64,000 nucleotides of DNA from Symbiodinium microadriaticum (taxonomy: Eukaryota; Sar; Dinophyceae; Suessiales; Symbiodiniaceae), in contig LSRX01000058.1 in the NCBI GenBank assembly GCA_001939145.1, forward strand, positions 146,511-210,510. Reading direction: 5' to 3'. The position numbers were made by a program, and so were the translations under genes. The notes beneath the pieces are model-generated. The model was not told the DNA's origin. It saw only the letters and a program-made list of their open reading frames with translations, and searched no databases. Within the stretch, counting starts at the first letter, position 1; each line of letters opens with the position of its first letter. Below, piece after piece: positions 32,946 to 43,838 of the stretch.

Positions 32946-33499
32946 GTGAATGTGTGCACATTCAAATACGTGTACATAACCACAGGCACCAACAAACATG
33001 AAGATCTTCACGACCACGAATAAATGCCAAAACGCAAGTATAACAACAAGCATGTATTTGGAATTGCACATCTTCATTTACATGCAAAGACATATGAGCT
33101 TATACTCGTACATTCACACATCTGTGTACATAGCGTGATCACGCTATCAGGGTTCGGCCTGTCTCTGTACTTTCATGCCACAACAAGTTCACAGCTGAAA
33201 ACCCATAACCTCTATGCAAACTCCCAGGCTGAGATTATCAATGACCTAAAAGCCCATAATAACATTGCCACCCTGCACTGATGCCTTGTTCGACTAGATC
33301 ATCAATCCAAGCCGCAAGCGGCAAAACCAGTGTAGACCCAGCTTCAAGCCCAAATCCAAGAAGCCTTCTCCGAAAGAACAAAACCGTAAACCCTAGAAGC
33401 GGGGCCGCGGCAGGACAAACTGCTGCTGGCTGGACTCCTGAGTGGTGCGCGCCGACAAAGAGCGTGGCCTGCCAATGCCAAAAGTGTCCAAGTAGGCTC
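32946..33499. other. No recognised gene
   Basis: Mostly unique. The frames at 33024-33281 and 33281-33589 have no recognisable motif. Confidence 0.35.
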
Positions 33500-34117
33500 T
33501 TAGTAGCACATTTGGGTCCTACGAGTATATACTATACTGTCACTTGGACCCCTTTGGAAATGGGGTTTTGTAGGACTCCTGTAGCCTAGGGATCTTGGGT
33601 GGTGGGTGCCACAGCAATGTAAACCCTTGACCTGCGGTCCCTGCTGCCGCATTAAGCTACACACTTGGAATACCACCAGGATAGCCATGAAAGCAGGCGA
33701 AAGCCCTAAACTAGCCCCAACACCCTGAAGAGTCCAAGGCTCGGGGATTGGAGGCCTCAGCCCTAAACGCTGTGGCTTGACTTGGAAGTTTGGTAGTTGA
33801 GTGCCTTTCCTGATCATTATTTTGAAGACATGTAGAGTAGAGGGAAACCAAAATCCGGAGGCCTGCAAAAGGTAGGTTAGGCTGCTAAGGGTTAGGAACG
33901 GCCTCGACTCAATCAGCAGTGATGGCTCCGCAGGTGCCTTTCTCTCTTGGCCTTTGCTGTGAGTCCACCGCGAGTCCGTACTGGCCCAACCCTGAAACAT
34001 TACATCGTAGAAGCCAATCCTAAGCAGGGTTAAGGGTTTCGCAATTACCAGATCTAAAGCCCACGTTCCTGAATCTAAAATCCGAGAATGCTGACCCCCC
34101 CGTAATTTCATGCTCAT
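33500..34117 (-). CDS. Longest non-microsatellite ORF, doubtful
   Basis: Minus-strand ATG at 34117, 205 codons, stop near 33500. Length is its only support. The peptide begins MSMKLRGGQHSRILDSGTWA and is Leu/Ser/Pro/Gly-rich. Several segments come from decayed telomere-like words (for example AKPLTLLRIG from CCTTAACCCTGCTTAGG, and PEPWTLQGVG). The C-terminal 30 residues cover a hairpin-like sequence (about 33490-33580, TATATACTATA centre). No domain, signal peptide or membrane segment is convincing. Chance opening in G-rich repeat-derived DNA is the simplest explanation. Confidence 0.12.
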   Translation of the reverse strand: MSMKLRGGQHSRILDSGTWALDLVIAKPLTLLRIGFYDVMFQGWASTDSRWTHSKGQERKAPAEPSLLIESRPFLTLSSLTYLLQASGFWFPSTLHVFKIMIRKGTQLPNFQVKPQRLGLRPPIPEPWTLQGVGASLGLSPAFMAILVVFQVCSLMRQQGPQVKGLHCCGTHHPRSLGYRSPTKPHFQRGPSDSIVYTRRTQMCY

Positions 34118-34466
34118 GAAGTGGTCCTAAACCTGGAGCCACATTGGCCAAACCATATGCAAAACAGCGCCGTCGCCAAACGACAAAATGGGCTTGGAGC
34201 TCACTCCAGTCTTGAAGGGGTTCAAGAAGGTCTTTAAGGACAGGCTTTAATGAAATTCCGATCCGGACAAAGTGCTTCGACAAAGGTTTCGAGCCTCAGG
34301 TGCACGGTTTAAAGGGCCCCAGGCCTAAACCCTAGCCGGTTTTCAGCATCCTCGGCCAACGCTGAATCCTCGGCGTAAGCATATTCGGTCGTTTGAAGAC
34401 CCTACACTTACAAAAGCCTGACGGGCCTGACGCCGCAACATGTCATCCCTTCCCCGGCTCTGGTCT
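34118..34466. other. No recognised gene
   Basis: Unique with isolated CCCTAAACCC words. The short minus frame 34020-34283 is not credible. Confidence 0.4.
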
Positions 34467-34612
34467 TCAACCCTAAACCCCAAGCCCGAAACCTTAAGCC
34501 GAAACCATAACCCTAAACCCCTAAACCCCTAAACCCCTAAACCCTAAACCCCTCAACCCTAAACCCAAAACCCCCTAAAGCCCAAACCCTAAACCCTACG
34601 CCCTAGCCCCAC
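34467..34612 (-). repeat. C-strand telomere-like array
   Basis: About 18 CCCTAAA-type units, including a regular CCCCTAAA run at 34510-34545. Confidence 0.9.
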
Positions 34613-35654
34613 TTCGGAGCCTCCTTGGGCCATCCTTGCTGGACAGAAGCACCTGCACGGACTTGGCAGAGCTCATAAAAGGGTCCTGTAAGGTCTCTAA
34701 AGGCAACGATAGACTTAGAGTTTAAGGGTTGAGGGTTTTGGGTTTGGGTTCATGGGGAGACTCCAAGCCACCTTAATTAAGGAGTAGACTTTCAATTATA
34801 ATCGGGTCCCTAATATGACATAAGGTAGATTCCTTCATGAAGGGGTGTTAGAGTCTCTGGGGAGGTGCTTGCCTTGCCCCAAGGGTTAGGGCTTAGGAGT
34901 TCGGATTTGGGGTCTCGGATTCGGTAGGGATTGAGTAGGGCTTGCTTTAAGGTTTAGGGTTTCGGTTCTCTTTGGTATCAGCAACTAGTATGGCTGGGGT
35001 ATAACCCATATAGGTACTTAGGACCCTTTGGGTCAGGGAATGGCATGGTTTGCATAGGATCCCCGATAGCCTGGGAATAATAAGGGCTCCCGTTTTTGGG
35101 TTTGTGGTTTAGGGGTTAGGGGTTGAGGGTTGGGGCGATTTTGGTGGAATGTCTTATAAGGAATCTAAGACCACAAAAAGAGAAAAAAGGGCGCACATCC
35201 TTTCCGGGTGAAGCCTCCGCGCTTAAAAAAAAACTGACGGGACCTATAACTGCACATCCCTAAACCCTGTAAGCCCTAAACCCTCTTTGAAGGTGCAGTT
35301 TGCTGAATGCCTATGGGATCTTTCCAAAGCAGTTTATACAGGGCCACACTTATCCCAGGTAGCTCTGTGCAAATCCGGAGCCAGGCAGCAAACTCGACGT
35401 GCTCACTGGAAGTTGCGGTTAATAGTTTTGTCCTTATCGCTACTATTACTATTATTATTATTATTATTGTCTCTATGGCTATAGTTATTAGTAGAATTAT
35501 TAATGGAATGACAATAATATTATTAGTAGTAATATTGTCTTCTGCCAACTTTGGAGCTTGGCCAAAGTGGTTCTCCGACAGGGGCTCAGCATTACTCTTC
35601 CCTCTTTCCAAGAAAGGATCCATGTACCCATATTTAGTCTTTTTTTGTATATAT
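34613..35654. other. No recognised gene; G-strand clusters and (TTA)n
   Basis: G-strand words occupy 34718-34755, 34885-34970 and 35095-35135. (ATT)n spans 35439-35469, with more at about 35510-35535. Frames at 35276-35681 on both strands include the (ATT)n, coding Ile/Leu runs, and are not credible. Confidence 0.45.
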
Positions 35655-35762
35655 ATACACACACATAGGGTTTGGGCTTAGGGTTTAGGATTTAAAGCTT
35701 AGGTTTTAGGGTTTTGGGTTTGGGCTTAGGGTTTAGGACTTAGGATTTGGGGTTTGGATACT
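35655..35762 (+). repeat. G-strand telomere-like array
   Basis: GGGTTTGGGCTTAGGGTTTA and related units over about 105 bp. The phrase GGGTTTGGGCTTAGGGTTTA occurs twice (from 35668 and 35717). Confidence 0.85.
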
Positions 35763-36529
35763 CAGGCCTTAGAGGGATTCCTAGTTAGGTGCCTCAGATC
35801 CAAAACATATACCATGTGGTGACGTACTGCAGATGCTCCCATGCTGTCGGGGACCCAGTCATGGATACTCCCAGTTCTCGGGGCAGTCTGTGTGTCTGGT
35901 AGCCTGGTAGCATTCAGAAAATGCGTGTCTGGCTGCCCAAAGTTGCCCCAGTCTCCATACCCCATACGTTGCTGGACACATCAACATCCACACCCGGACT
36001 GTAAGGAGATTTTGCCTACAATAGCTATTTTCCTAGCAGTCCTAGCAGTTGTTTAACAAGTTTTAGATTGGTATTTCCACCAAGGATTGGAATCCTAAAC
36101 TGCTGGAATTTCGGCGTCGCAGTTCTTGCCTCCATGGGGGGGAGTTCGGGGTGAGGGTGTGGGGCAAAAGGTGACGTAAGATGCAAGACTTCGAACACCC
36201 CACCCTATCAAATACCCGTAACCTTACACCCCCTCAACCCTGAATACCCGCAACTTTGTGAGTTCATATCCCTAAACCCTAACCCCAAACCCTAAACCCT
36301 GTTGCAAAAACAAACGAAAAGAAAACCTAAACTCTTTTTTAACACAAAAAAGAAACCCTAAACCTTTTTTTTTTTTAAAGAAACCGTTCCGATGGCCTGG
36401 TGGCCAAGGCAAGCCTTCGGGCCAGCATTCGGCAGAGCCTTGGGAGGCCGGCGGACTCGGAGGGAGCCGCACGGTTTAGAGTGTAGGGGTGTAAGGTTTT
36501 TTTTGGTTAAAGTGTAGTGGCCCGTTTTA
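35763..36529. other. No recognised gene
   Basis: Unique to about 36170. C-strand words follow at 36205-36300, with A/T-rich tracts near 36330-36380. Confidence 0.4.
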
Positions 36530-36715
36530 AATGGGGTTTAGGGTTTAGGGGGTGTAGGGTTTAATTAGGGGTTTGGGGTGCAGGGTATAGGGTTTAGGGT
36601 TTTGGGGTTTAGGGTGTAGGGTTTAGGGGTGTAGGGGTTTAGAGTTTAGGGTTTAGGGTCTAGGAAAGTTTAGGGGTTTGGGGTGTAGGGTTTAGGGTTT
36701 AGGGCTGCAGGGGAA
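36530..36715 (+). repeat. G-strand telomere-like array with TGTAGGG variant
   Basis: TTTAGGG units alternate with GTGTAGGG and GGGGTGTAGGGG, a distinctive variant that dominates here. The closely spaced GGG runs could form G-quadruplexes. Confidence 0.88.
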
Positions 36716-36724
36716 AGGGTGCCT

Positions 36725-36806
36725 TTAATACTTAGAATACCCCTTAGCATCAACATAGCCCAAAATTAATACTTAGAATACCCCTTAGCATCAAAATCGC
36801 CCAACA
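36725..36806. repeat. Tandem repeat, 41-bp unit, two copies
   Basis: TTAATACTTAGAATACCCCT starts at 36725 and at 36766. The units differ at about three positions. The phrase resembles a family-2 hairpin left end. Confidence 0.85.
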
Positions 36807-36839
36807 GCCTATATAATAGGGTCTTTGGGCCCGAAATAG

Positions 36840-36945
36840 CCTTAAACTATGAGTCCTTTGAGGGTAAGGGATAGGTTTCGGGGGGATATGATACTATAAA
36901 TATCACAAGGAACCCCCGGAATACTCATTAGTAAAGCCCCTATAG
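36840..36945. mobile_element. MITE-like element, family 2
   Basis: Starts AGCCTTAAACTATGAGTCC. The centre is GGGGGGATATGATACTATAA followed by ATATCACAAGGAACCCCC. Right end ATACTCATTAGTAAAGCCCC-TATAG. The centre and right end match 58021 and 29509. Confidence 0.65.
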
Positions 36946-38402
36946 TCGAGTTCCGTAAAGGGGTTCCTTTGAAGGGATCTCTAGAGATTCTACAAGAGGG
37001 CTTAGGGGCTTGGGGGGTTTTGGGGTTCTGGAGTGTAAGGGTTCAGAGTTGAAGGGTGTAAGGGCTGAGGGGTTTAAGGGATTGCGGCTGAAGGTTTGCA
37101 GGGTTTGGGAGAGTCGCTTTAAGGGCTTTGGGCTCGGGATGTGGGGGCTCATTCCTCAAACCCAGAGCCCGAACCGCCTGAAACAGCTCAGCCTCAACCC
37201 TGCTCAAGCCCTGAAGGCCTTCAACCGAAACTACGCAAAGATGTGGGGGACACCGATACCATCTATTTGCAGCACAACTTCGTCGAAAACCCCTGTCGGC
37301 CAACATTGCTCTTGAACATGCGCTGTCCTAACGATGTTGTTCATGCTGATGGCGGGGTGTATGTGCACGCGGTGTGGGGATTTTTGCCTTCTTTGCATTA
37401 AAAGCTCGGCTTATTTCTTAAACACATCCTGTCTTGGCGTTTTGTTGCACTGCCGAGGCATTTTGGAGGTGCCTCGCATCCCTAAACCCTACACCGTACA
37501 GTCTAGACCCCAAAGCCTACTCAGCCTCTTATCCTCAGGCCGTTGCACCACTCAGCCCTCCATCCCAAGGCCTGAAACCCCTCAGCCCCTCAGCCCTCAA
37601 ACCTGAATCCCTAAACCGGCCTGTAAGGCGCCAAGGTCGAACTTCGACCTCCTCCACACGGACTCCAGGGAGTGGTTTGGAGGGCTTAATTAAACACAAG
37701 GATTGGCCTTGCTTTAGGGTCTATAGGGCTTTAAGGCGTAAGGAAGACAGCAGCAGCAGCAGCAGCAAAACAAAAACCAACGCAAAAACAACTACCCCCC
37801 CAGCCTTGTGACGACTTCTATCGTCAATGACCGTCATCGTCATGTTTTATTGCAGGCAGTGAAGGCTAGATGATCGTAGCGAGCATAACGACATGAAGGA
37901 TCAACGGCATACCCCTAAACCCCCAACCCCGAACCCAAAAACTCTACATGATTCGGCATGAGAATAGGGGGACCCCGATGTAGAACCCCAAGTGGTGTAG
38001 GATCCTTCTTACATGCAAGCATGCCGAAAGAAGGAACCCCTCATTTTGAGAAACCCCCCATTGTCCTGAAAGTTCCGGTGCCGCCGGTTTCTAGCATCCT
38101 CCGACCTGACATTCGGGTTCAAGCAGCATCTCTCGTGCTCTTGCAAACCTTAGTTAGGGTCTGGGGTTTTGGCCCCTCCGCCAGGGTTGCGGGCCTATGG
38201 CATGTAAGGGTTTAGGGCTTCTGGTTGATTGCATTGAAGGTTCTTTCCAACTTGCTTGGTAGCTTTTGTGATTCTGTAAGTAAGAGTTTCGACAAGCGAC
38301 AAGAGCTGGAGGTTCCTGTGCGCTCTTACGAGTTGCAAGCACTAGGCTTGATGAGGTTGTCAGGATTCCACCCTAAACCATTAGCCCCGAACCCGAACCC
38401 TT
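36946..38402. other. No recognised gene; heptamer clusters and (AGC)n
   Basis: G-strand words occupy 36995-37110. C-strand words recur at 37165-37215 and 37480-37615. (AGC)7 lies at about 37747-37767. Frames across 37010-37811 are Pro/Leu/Ser/Lys-rich translations of these words and are not credible genes. Confidence 0.45.
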
Positions 38403-38469
38403 CTACTACGACTACGACTACGACTACTACGACGACGACGACGACTACTACTACTACTACTAATAGTAC
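38403..38469. repeat. (CTA)n/(CGA)n trinucleotide array
   Basis: CTACGA, CGACGA and CTACTA triplets. It encodes poly-Thr in one frame. Confidence 0.92.
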
Positions 38470-40005
38470 ATGTCGACCCATCACTCCTAGGCCTGATCTG
38501 GGGCGTCTGCTGTCGGAGAGGGCCTTGGAATCATTGACGCCATCGGCAAGATTCCTGATGCTCGTGGGGAAAGTAACCAGGATACTGACCAGATAACCCA
38601 GTCAACGAATATCAGGCTTAAGTGCATACTCAGAGAGCTTCGATTGAACAGTTGCTCGCAGGATCTGGCTCCGGGTTGAAGGTCGTAGAAAAGAGCTCGG
38701 GGTTTGCCATTTTGCCGTGAGTCATGGGATCTTCTGGAAGCCAAGATGCGAAGCAAGAGCAGTTCAGGGCTTAGTTTTGGGTTTAGCTTAGGGGCTGAGT
38801 ATCCTGGCCCCAAGACAGGATAACCTGTTAAAGCACGATAGGATTTTATATACCGCTATAAGTTATATCGGTTATATCTCCAAGAAAGGTTAAAGGTCCA
38901 TTCCTCGGCCTCTTAGATTCAACTGACGGGATGTTGCTCACACAAGGGAGTTTAGGGTTTAGGGTTTAGGTTTGGGGCATGGGTTTCGCTGGGCAGTTGG
39001 AGAATGATCCTCCCCTATCCAGTTGACATCGTGGGGTCTTGTTCATAGGCCCCAGTGACAGGAATGACAAACGGCACCTGCTATGACTCACTGACTTGTC
39101 AGCGCGCAGGCATCGTAAACAATGAAATAGCTACAAGACCCGAAAATGCCTCGACAAAGGGAAGTCAAGCGGCACCTGAAGCAAATTGGAACTGCGCCCT
39201 AAAGCCTAAACCCCTAAACGCTGAAGCCTAGACCAGACCATACAGGGGACTGAATCACGAGTCATAGCAGAAAACAACGCATGCCCCGCATTCCCCCAAA
39301 ACAATATTCCTGATCATGCAGACCCCTTGTGCTAGAGTTATCACATGCATTTGTTCCCTGCCTTAAGCGGCGGCGAACTTGGCAGTCACATGACTGGTAG
39401 TGCTAAGTTTGCCTCATCGTCTCCGAACTCAAGCCCGGCTTGTTTCTTCATGCTGGTTCGCCAGAGCCTAAACAGGGAGACCAGAGATATCAAGGCTACT
39501 ACACCCCTACAATAACGAGCCATGCCTCGAACCCCTAAACCCTGAGCCAACAGAGATCGAGCCGTCGAGCCTGACATGTTGATATAAGAGCAAACCGAAA
39601 GCCCTTAACCGGAAGAAGACTGCCAATCGCAACCTGTGGTCGCACCCTAATACAGGGCTATAGAGGAATGATATTGGTTATGGTAATTCAAGCTTCTATA
39701 GTAGATCTCGTAATTTTGAGCAGGCTTGAGTTGAGGAGCGACGGCAGAACGTTAAGCGGGGGAAGGGACTGGCAAGATCTTTTCCCACTCCTGCTGAGTT
39801 ATACACTGCAAGAGCAGGATGTGCTTGGCTGCATGATTCTGTGCAACAATTATTTATATGTCAAAAATTTATGGAATTTTGTAAGATGACCCAACATTCA
39901 GCTTGCCACTGCCACTTCCGTGTGATGGAAGCTTCACCTCTCATCACAAAGCGTGCACATTGTGACCGACATCGCACTACCTTTGCCGACTAATTTTACT
40001 GATCT
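38470..40005. other. No recognised gene
   Basis: A TTTAGGG triplet array lies at 38948-38970 and C-strand words at 39195-39235. A weak hairpin (TATACCGCTATA with TATATCGGTTATA) lies at 38850-38880. GATATTGGTTATGGTAATTC and AGCTTCTATAG at 39672-39700 may be a family-2 right-end fragment. Confidence 0.45.
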
Positions 40006-40043
40006 TAGGATTTAGGGTTTAGGGCCCTAAACCCTAAACCCTA
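40006..40043. repeat. Head-to-head telomere-like palindrome
   Basis: TTTAGGGTTTAGGG (40011-40024) abuts CCCTAAACCCTAAACCCTA (40025-40043) with no spacer. With flanking TAGGA the arms pair over 19 bases with one mismatch. This is the G-strand-into-C-strand order seen in end-to-end telomere fusions. Confidence 0.9.
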
Positions 40044-41712
40044 CTAGTACTGATGAAAAAGATAAAGGTGTCCGGACTTCGTGTTAAATACTCGTATGCT
40101 TAGGGATCGCATTCATCCTAGCACTGTGCCGCCGATCTTTCAACGCGCTCCTCTCTGAGGGCTGTTGAACATGTCTGCGAGCATGGCATAATTCGGTTCG
40201 AAGCCTCTCTCCTTCTCCGCACGATGCTCGAGATGCCCATCTGTAGCCGGATGTTACGGCGAAGTCCGGGATCCCTCTTCAACGAACAGAATCATCGCTG
40301 GTGATTGTTTTTCGATTCTCGGCAGGAGAAGAGAGAGCAGGACAAAAAACAGCCCAGGGAAACTTGGCATATGGGCTGGGAGACAAGTTCAAAAGCAAAC
40401 TACGTCGTGCAGTTTAAGGTTGAGGGCTTTTTAGCATCTATAGTGTAGGAATTTGATTAGTGCCTGGCTTTTAGGTCGATGCTCATGTGCTATTCTGCCC
40501 TCATGTCAAGGCACGCATTGCTTTGACATGTCCCTCTTGCTTATCGCTTATCACACGCGGAACCCCTGTTTGAACGAAGCCGCGAGCCCTGCAACCACGA
40601 AGCCATACAACCCTAAAGCCTACACCAGGCCCGATGTAGTGGCCGTGGTGATCCGGAAGGCAGGAGCCAGGGCTGCAGGGAATGATGTAGCTCTAGGAGT
40701 TGGAGGTGTTGGCCTGATAGGGTTAGGGAAGAAGGAGGGGTTTCATAACCCTGAGCAACCTGAACCCGTGCTTAGTTACACGACATCCTTACACGCACAC
40801 CTTTATTCTAGGTGATGTTGTTAGCACATGCCTTCTGTACACTTAGGTTCGCAGGCCAATATCCAGAACTCAAACTTTATCCCTCAATTGCAAACAGAGC
40901 TGTCCAAATTAGGATTCGGATCTGTATGGCCGTATAGGTAAAGCCTGGCTCTCCGCCAATAGCTGATCGGACGCACCTCGAGGACCAAAGCTGCCTGGAT
41001 GCCGAAACTCCAGAAGCCTCAACACTAATATCACTAATACTACTTAATTATGGTTTAGGGATCTGTATACTCTGTATACTCTGGTGGTCCTCAAGGTCTA
41101 TGCCAAGTCTGGTCGAGCGACTTCAAAGCCTGTGCGCCCTGGGCGGCGGCTTTGGCTTCGGCTCCACGGCACAAGCACTAGGTATAGCACGCACTCACAT
41201 TGACTGGTGGTAGAAAATCACAAGTGCAAAGTGGCATCGGGGTTAAAAAGCAGAAGTGGTGACTCCACGAAAACATGCGGAAGAAAGAAGGGATGACGAG
41301 GCTCAATTTCGATATCTTCCAACTGAAGCAGTTAAGAACAACACCTCGGGGAGCGGGGAGACATCATCTGTCATCAACACGATTCCGGGGAGCTTGCAAT
41401 TGAAGCGACCCTGCTTTGCGCCTGGTTTGTCGTAGAATTATGCAACATGGTAGAAGCAGGATCAGCAGCGGCAGCAGCAGGAACAGGAGCATAGCAGTAG
41501 TACAGTACAAGTCGTAGCAGCAGTGGTCGTCGTGGTGGTAGCAGTGCGGTTGTTTCGGTGGTAACAAAGTAGGATCTGAAGCTTTTCAGTCAACCGTTTG
41601 CCGATTTCAGCCGAGTAGGGGCCAAGCCACAGTCTACTGACTTAATGTTCTGAAATCAAGAATCCTGCTGTCATGCCCTCTCCAGCAGTACAGTGTCTAG
41701 CCCCTTCACTAA
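40044..41712. other. No recognised gene; CAG/CTG-rich tract
   Basis: Mostly unique. 41461-41550 is an imperfect CAG/GTG trinucleotide tract. The 120-codon frame 40453-40815 (+) opens with ATTAGTGCC, not ATG, and shows no recognisable motif. Confidence 0.4.
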
Positions 41713-41889
41713 ATGGGTCGTTCTCTAATTAGGGTCATTTTCTGGGGTTCCTAAACTCTCTTCTTCAATAACCAAGCCCACAAAAGTTCAAACTTCTTAG
41801 GATAGACCTAATATATAAGGCCAAAAGTTTATACAGCTCTCCCAAGCCCTATCTAAGTAAAATGGGATCCTAGAGCAATCTACCCCAAG
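41713..41889. mobile_element. MITE-like element, family 3, larger copy
   Basis: Left end ATGGGTCGTTCTCTAATTAG-GGTCATTTT matches 29935-29964. The right end AAAATGGGATCCTAGAGCAA-TCTA is its loose reverse complement. The about 175-bp span includes CTTAGGATAGACCTAATATA. Confidence 0.5.
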
Positions 41890-42424
41890 TCGCAGCCCCA
41901 GCCAGAGCCTTCACCAGCGATACCGACGTGCTTGTGCGCCATGTCAAAGGCATCTGCAAACCTGAGTTCTCGGTCTTTTTAGCGGGTGGCCGGGGCTCCT
42001 ATGCAAAGACCTCTGAGTTTGAAATGATGGATCCTTCGAACGAGTCGTGTCCGTATTCTTATTCCTGAGCTTGGGGGGGGGGGGGGGGGACCGCAGCCGG
42101 GGTCACTAAACCCTAAACCCTAAAACCCTAAACCCCTAAACCCACTAACCCAAAAAGGGCGGGCCTTGGATTCTGACTCCCCCGGCCTCGACCTCTCTAC
42201 CTGAGGATGGGGAGACTTGAAACCTTAGGGGGACCCAAAAAGAGCCATCAGCACCGATCCCCCCCCCCTTTGCTGCAGCTGTTGAATCCTTGTACTCATA
42301 CCCTAAACCCCATCAGCCCTATAAACTCTGGTCTTCCTGCGCCTTAGGGGGGCATCCCAAAGGACAGACCCCCGACTTGAAGTCGATAGCCCTCTGCTTG
42401 AGATTTCCCACATGCCTGCCTCGC
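41890..42424. other. G17 tract plus C-strand telomere-like array; no gene
   Basis: G17 at 42073-42089, followed by CCCTAAACCCTAAAACCCTA at 42107-42150. The rest is unique. Confidence 0.6.
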
Positions 42425-42540
42425 ATTAACGAATAGACTAGGGTCTCGGAGTATACTATAGCATATCGTCTCAACAAAGGACCAAAAGGAATAATGGGGA
42501 ATATGTTTGAAAAAACGATTCAGGCTTCTACGATACGTTA
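42425..42540. mobile_element. MITE-like element, family 2, worn
   Basis: Left GAATAGACTAGGGTCTCGG resembles the 60841 copy. The centre is AGTATACTATAGCATATCG. The right part AAGGAATAATGGGGAATATG and AGGCTTCTACGATACG resembles 7891-7925. Confidence 0.45.
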
Positions 42541-43450
42541 CGGTTTACGGTGTTCCGGAAAACCCCCCTAAACCATATAAACCTTAGACCCTCAACAAGC
42601 TGCAAAAGCACCACAGCTCGACTTCGGCGCTCACGACCCGACACCGGGAAGCGAAGCAAAGCGGTAGTTACTTTTAGGGGGCCTTTAGGGTTTAGGGTTT
42701 AGGCTTGTTTGTCATTTGCAGAGGTCCATCCACGAGGGTAGGCGGGTAGGCTCTATAGTTATAGGGTTCAGGTTTTAGCGTGTTAGTTCTTTGTAAGGTC
42801 CATCTACAATCTACAAGGGTAGAATCTAGAGTTTTCCCCAGGTGTTTGTGCTTAGCCTAGCCGGCAGGGTGATGTCGGGAATACGCAATCCTGAAGCAAG
42901 TCCGTAAACCTTAAACCCGAAACCCCTAAACCATCTAGGCCTAAACCCCTAAATAGGAGTTAAGGCTAGGGGGACCCTTGGGAATAGAGACCCTCTCAAT
43001 AAGGTCCCTTTTAAGGGAGCCATAAGTAGGATTCAGAGGGGTCCCTTTTAAGGGGTCTCCCTACTACTACCTAGGACCTAGGACTAAAGCTTAACTTTAC
43101 ACCACAAACCCAAGTTTTACCTTAAGCCCTCTGCTCCGGAACATGTCTCAAAACCCTGAACCCTCAAACCGGCCTTTAAAAGTCTAAAGCCCTAGCCTTT
43201 CCTGAAGCCCTAAGGTGCTAAATCCCTTATCCCTAAAACCTCAAACCCAAACTTCCCTGAATCCTAAAACCTCAAACCCCAAACTTCCCTGAATCCTGAA
43301 ACCTCAAACCCTAAACTTCCCTTAACCCTAAAACCTCGAATGCGCTTCGGACCAGAAGCAGTTTCCACCCCCTTGGGAGGTGCCCGCAAGGCTTGCGACC
43401 TGGCTCGACAGGGGCGCAATGATACACGGAAACATGCGCATGTGGTGAAT
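42541..43450. other. No recognised gene; heptamer clusters and CCCTTTTAAGGG palindromes
   Basis: G-strand words lie near 42685 and 42765. C-strand words occupy 42905-42955 and 43145-43335. GGTCCCTTTTAAGGG occurs twice (about 43003 and 43045) inside a loosely palindromic block, 42970-43075, that may be another hairpin element. ATCCTAAAACCTCAAACCCC-type 35-40 bp units repeat three times at 43225-43335. Confidence 0.5.
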
Positions 43451-43585
43451 ATGTATGTGTGTATATACAATATATATATATATATATGTGTGTATGTATA
43501 CACATACATACACGTGAACAATGAGCGAGGGGGAGGGAGAGGGAGACAAAGAGAGAGGGACAGAGAGAGAGAGAGAGAGAGAGCC
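43451..43585. repeat. (TG/TA)n and (GA)n microsatellites
   Basis: TATGTGTGTATATAC and (AT)n to about 43515, then GGGAGAGGGAGAC and (GA)n at 43524-43583. Confidence 0.9.
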
Positions 43586-43674
43586 TAACTGAATTCTGGG
43601 GGCACCAGGCCACTGAGGCCTAGGAGCTCAGGTGCGAAAGCTCCAGGGCTGGCCAGGTTCCAACGTTACAGCCC

Positions 43675-43838
43675 ATCATCTTATATGATATTACATTCCA
43701 TTCCATTATATGATACCAGATGATATGACAGTATATGAGATGATATTCTATGACATGACGTGATATGTTATGATATAAGATGGTATCGTCTGATATGATA
43801 TCATATGTTACCTCCTACTATTGTGTTATATTATGAGA
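43675..43838. repeat. Degenerate TGATATGA repeat
   Basis: About 160 bp of 5-10 base words such as TATATGATA, GATATGA, GACATGA and TGTTATGATA. No exact period, but clear family resemblance throughout. Similar words occur at 1-55 and 21615-21670. Confidence 0.75.

Noticed and set aside
32396..33077. ORFs of 95-199 codons rich in Met-His-Ala-Cys and His-Pro-Ser-Ile
   Set aside because: Products of the (GCAT)n/(GGAT)n array, open in three frames per strand.
37010..37811. Overlapping Pro/Leu/Ser/Lys-rich ORFs
   Set aside because: Mostly translated CCCTAAA/TTTAGGG variants, with no start or splice support.
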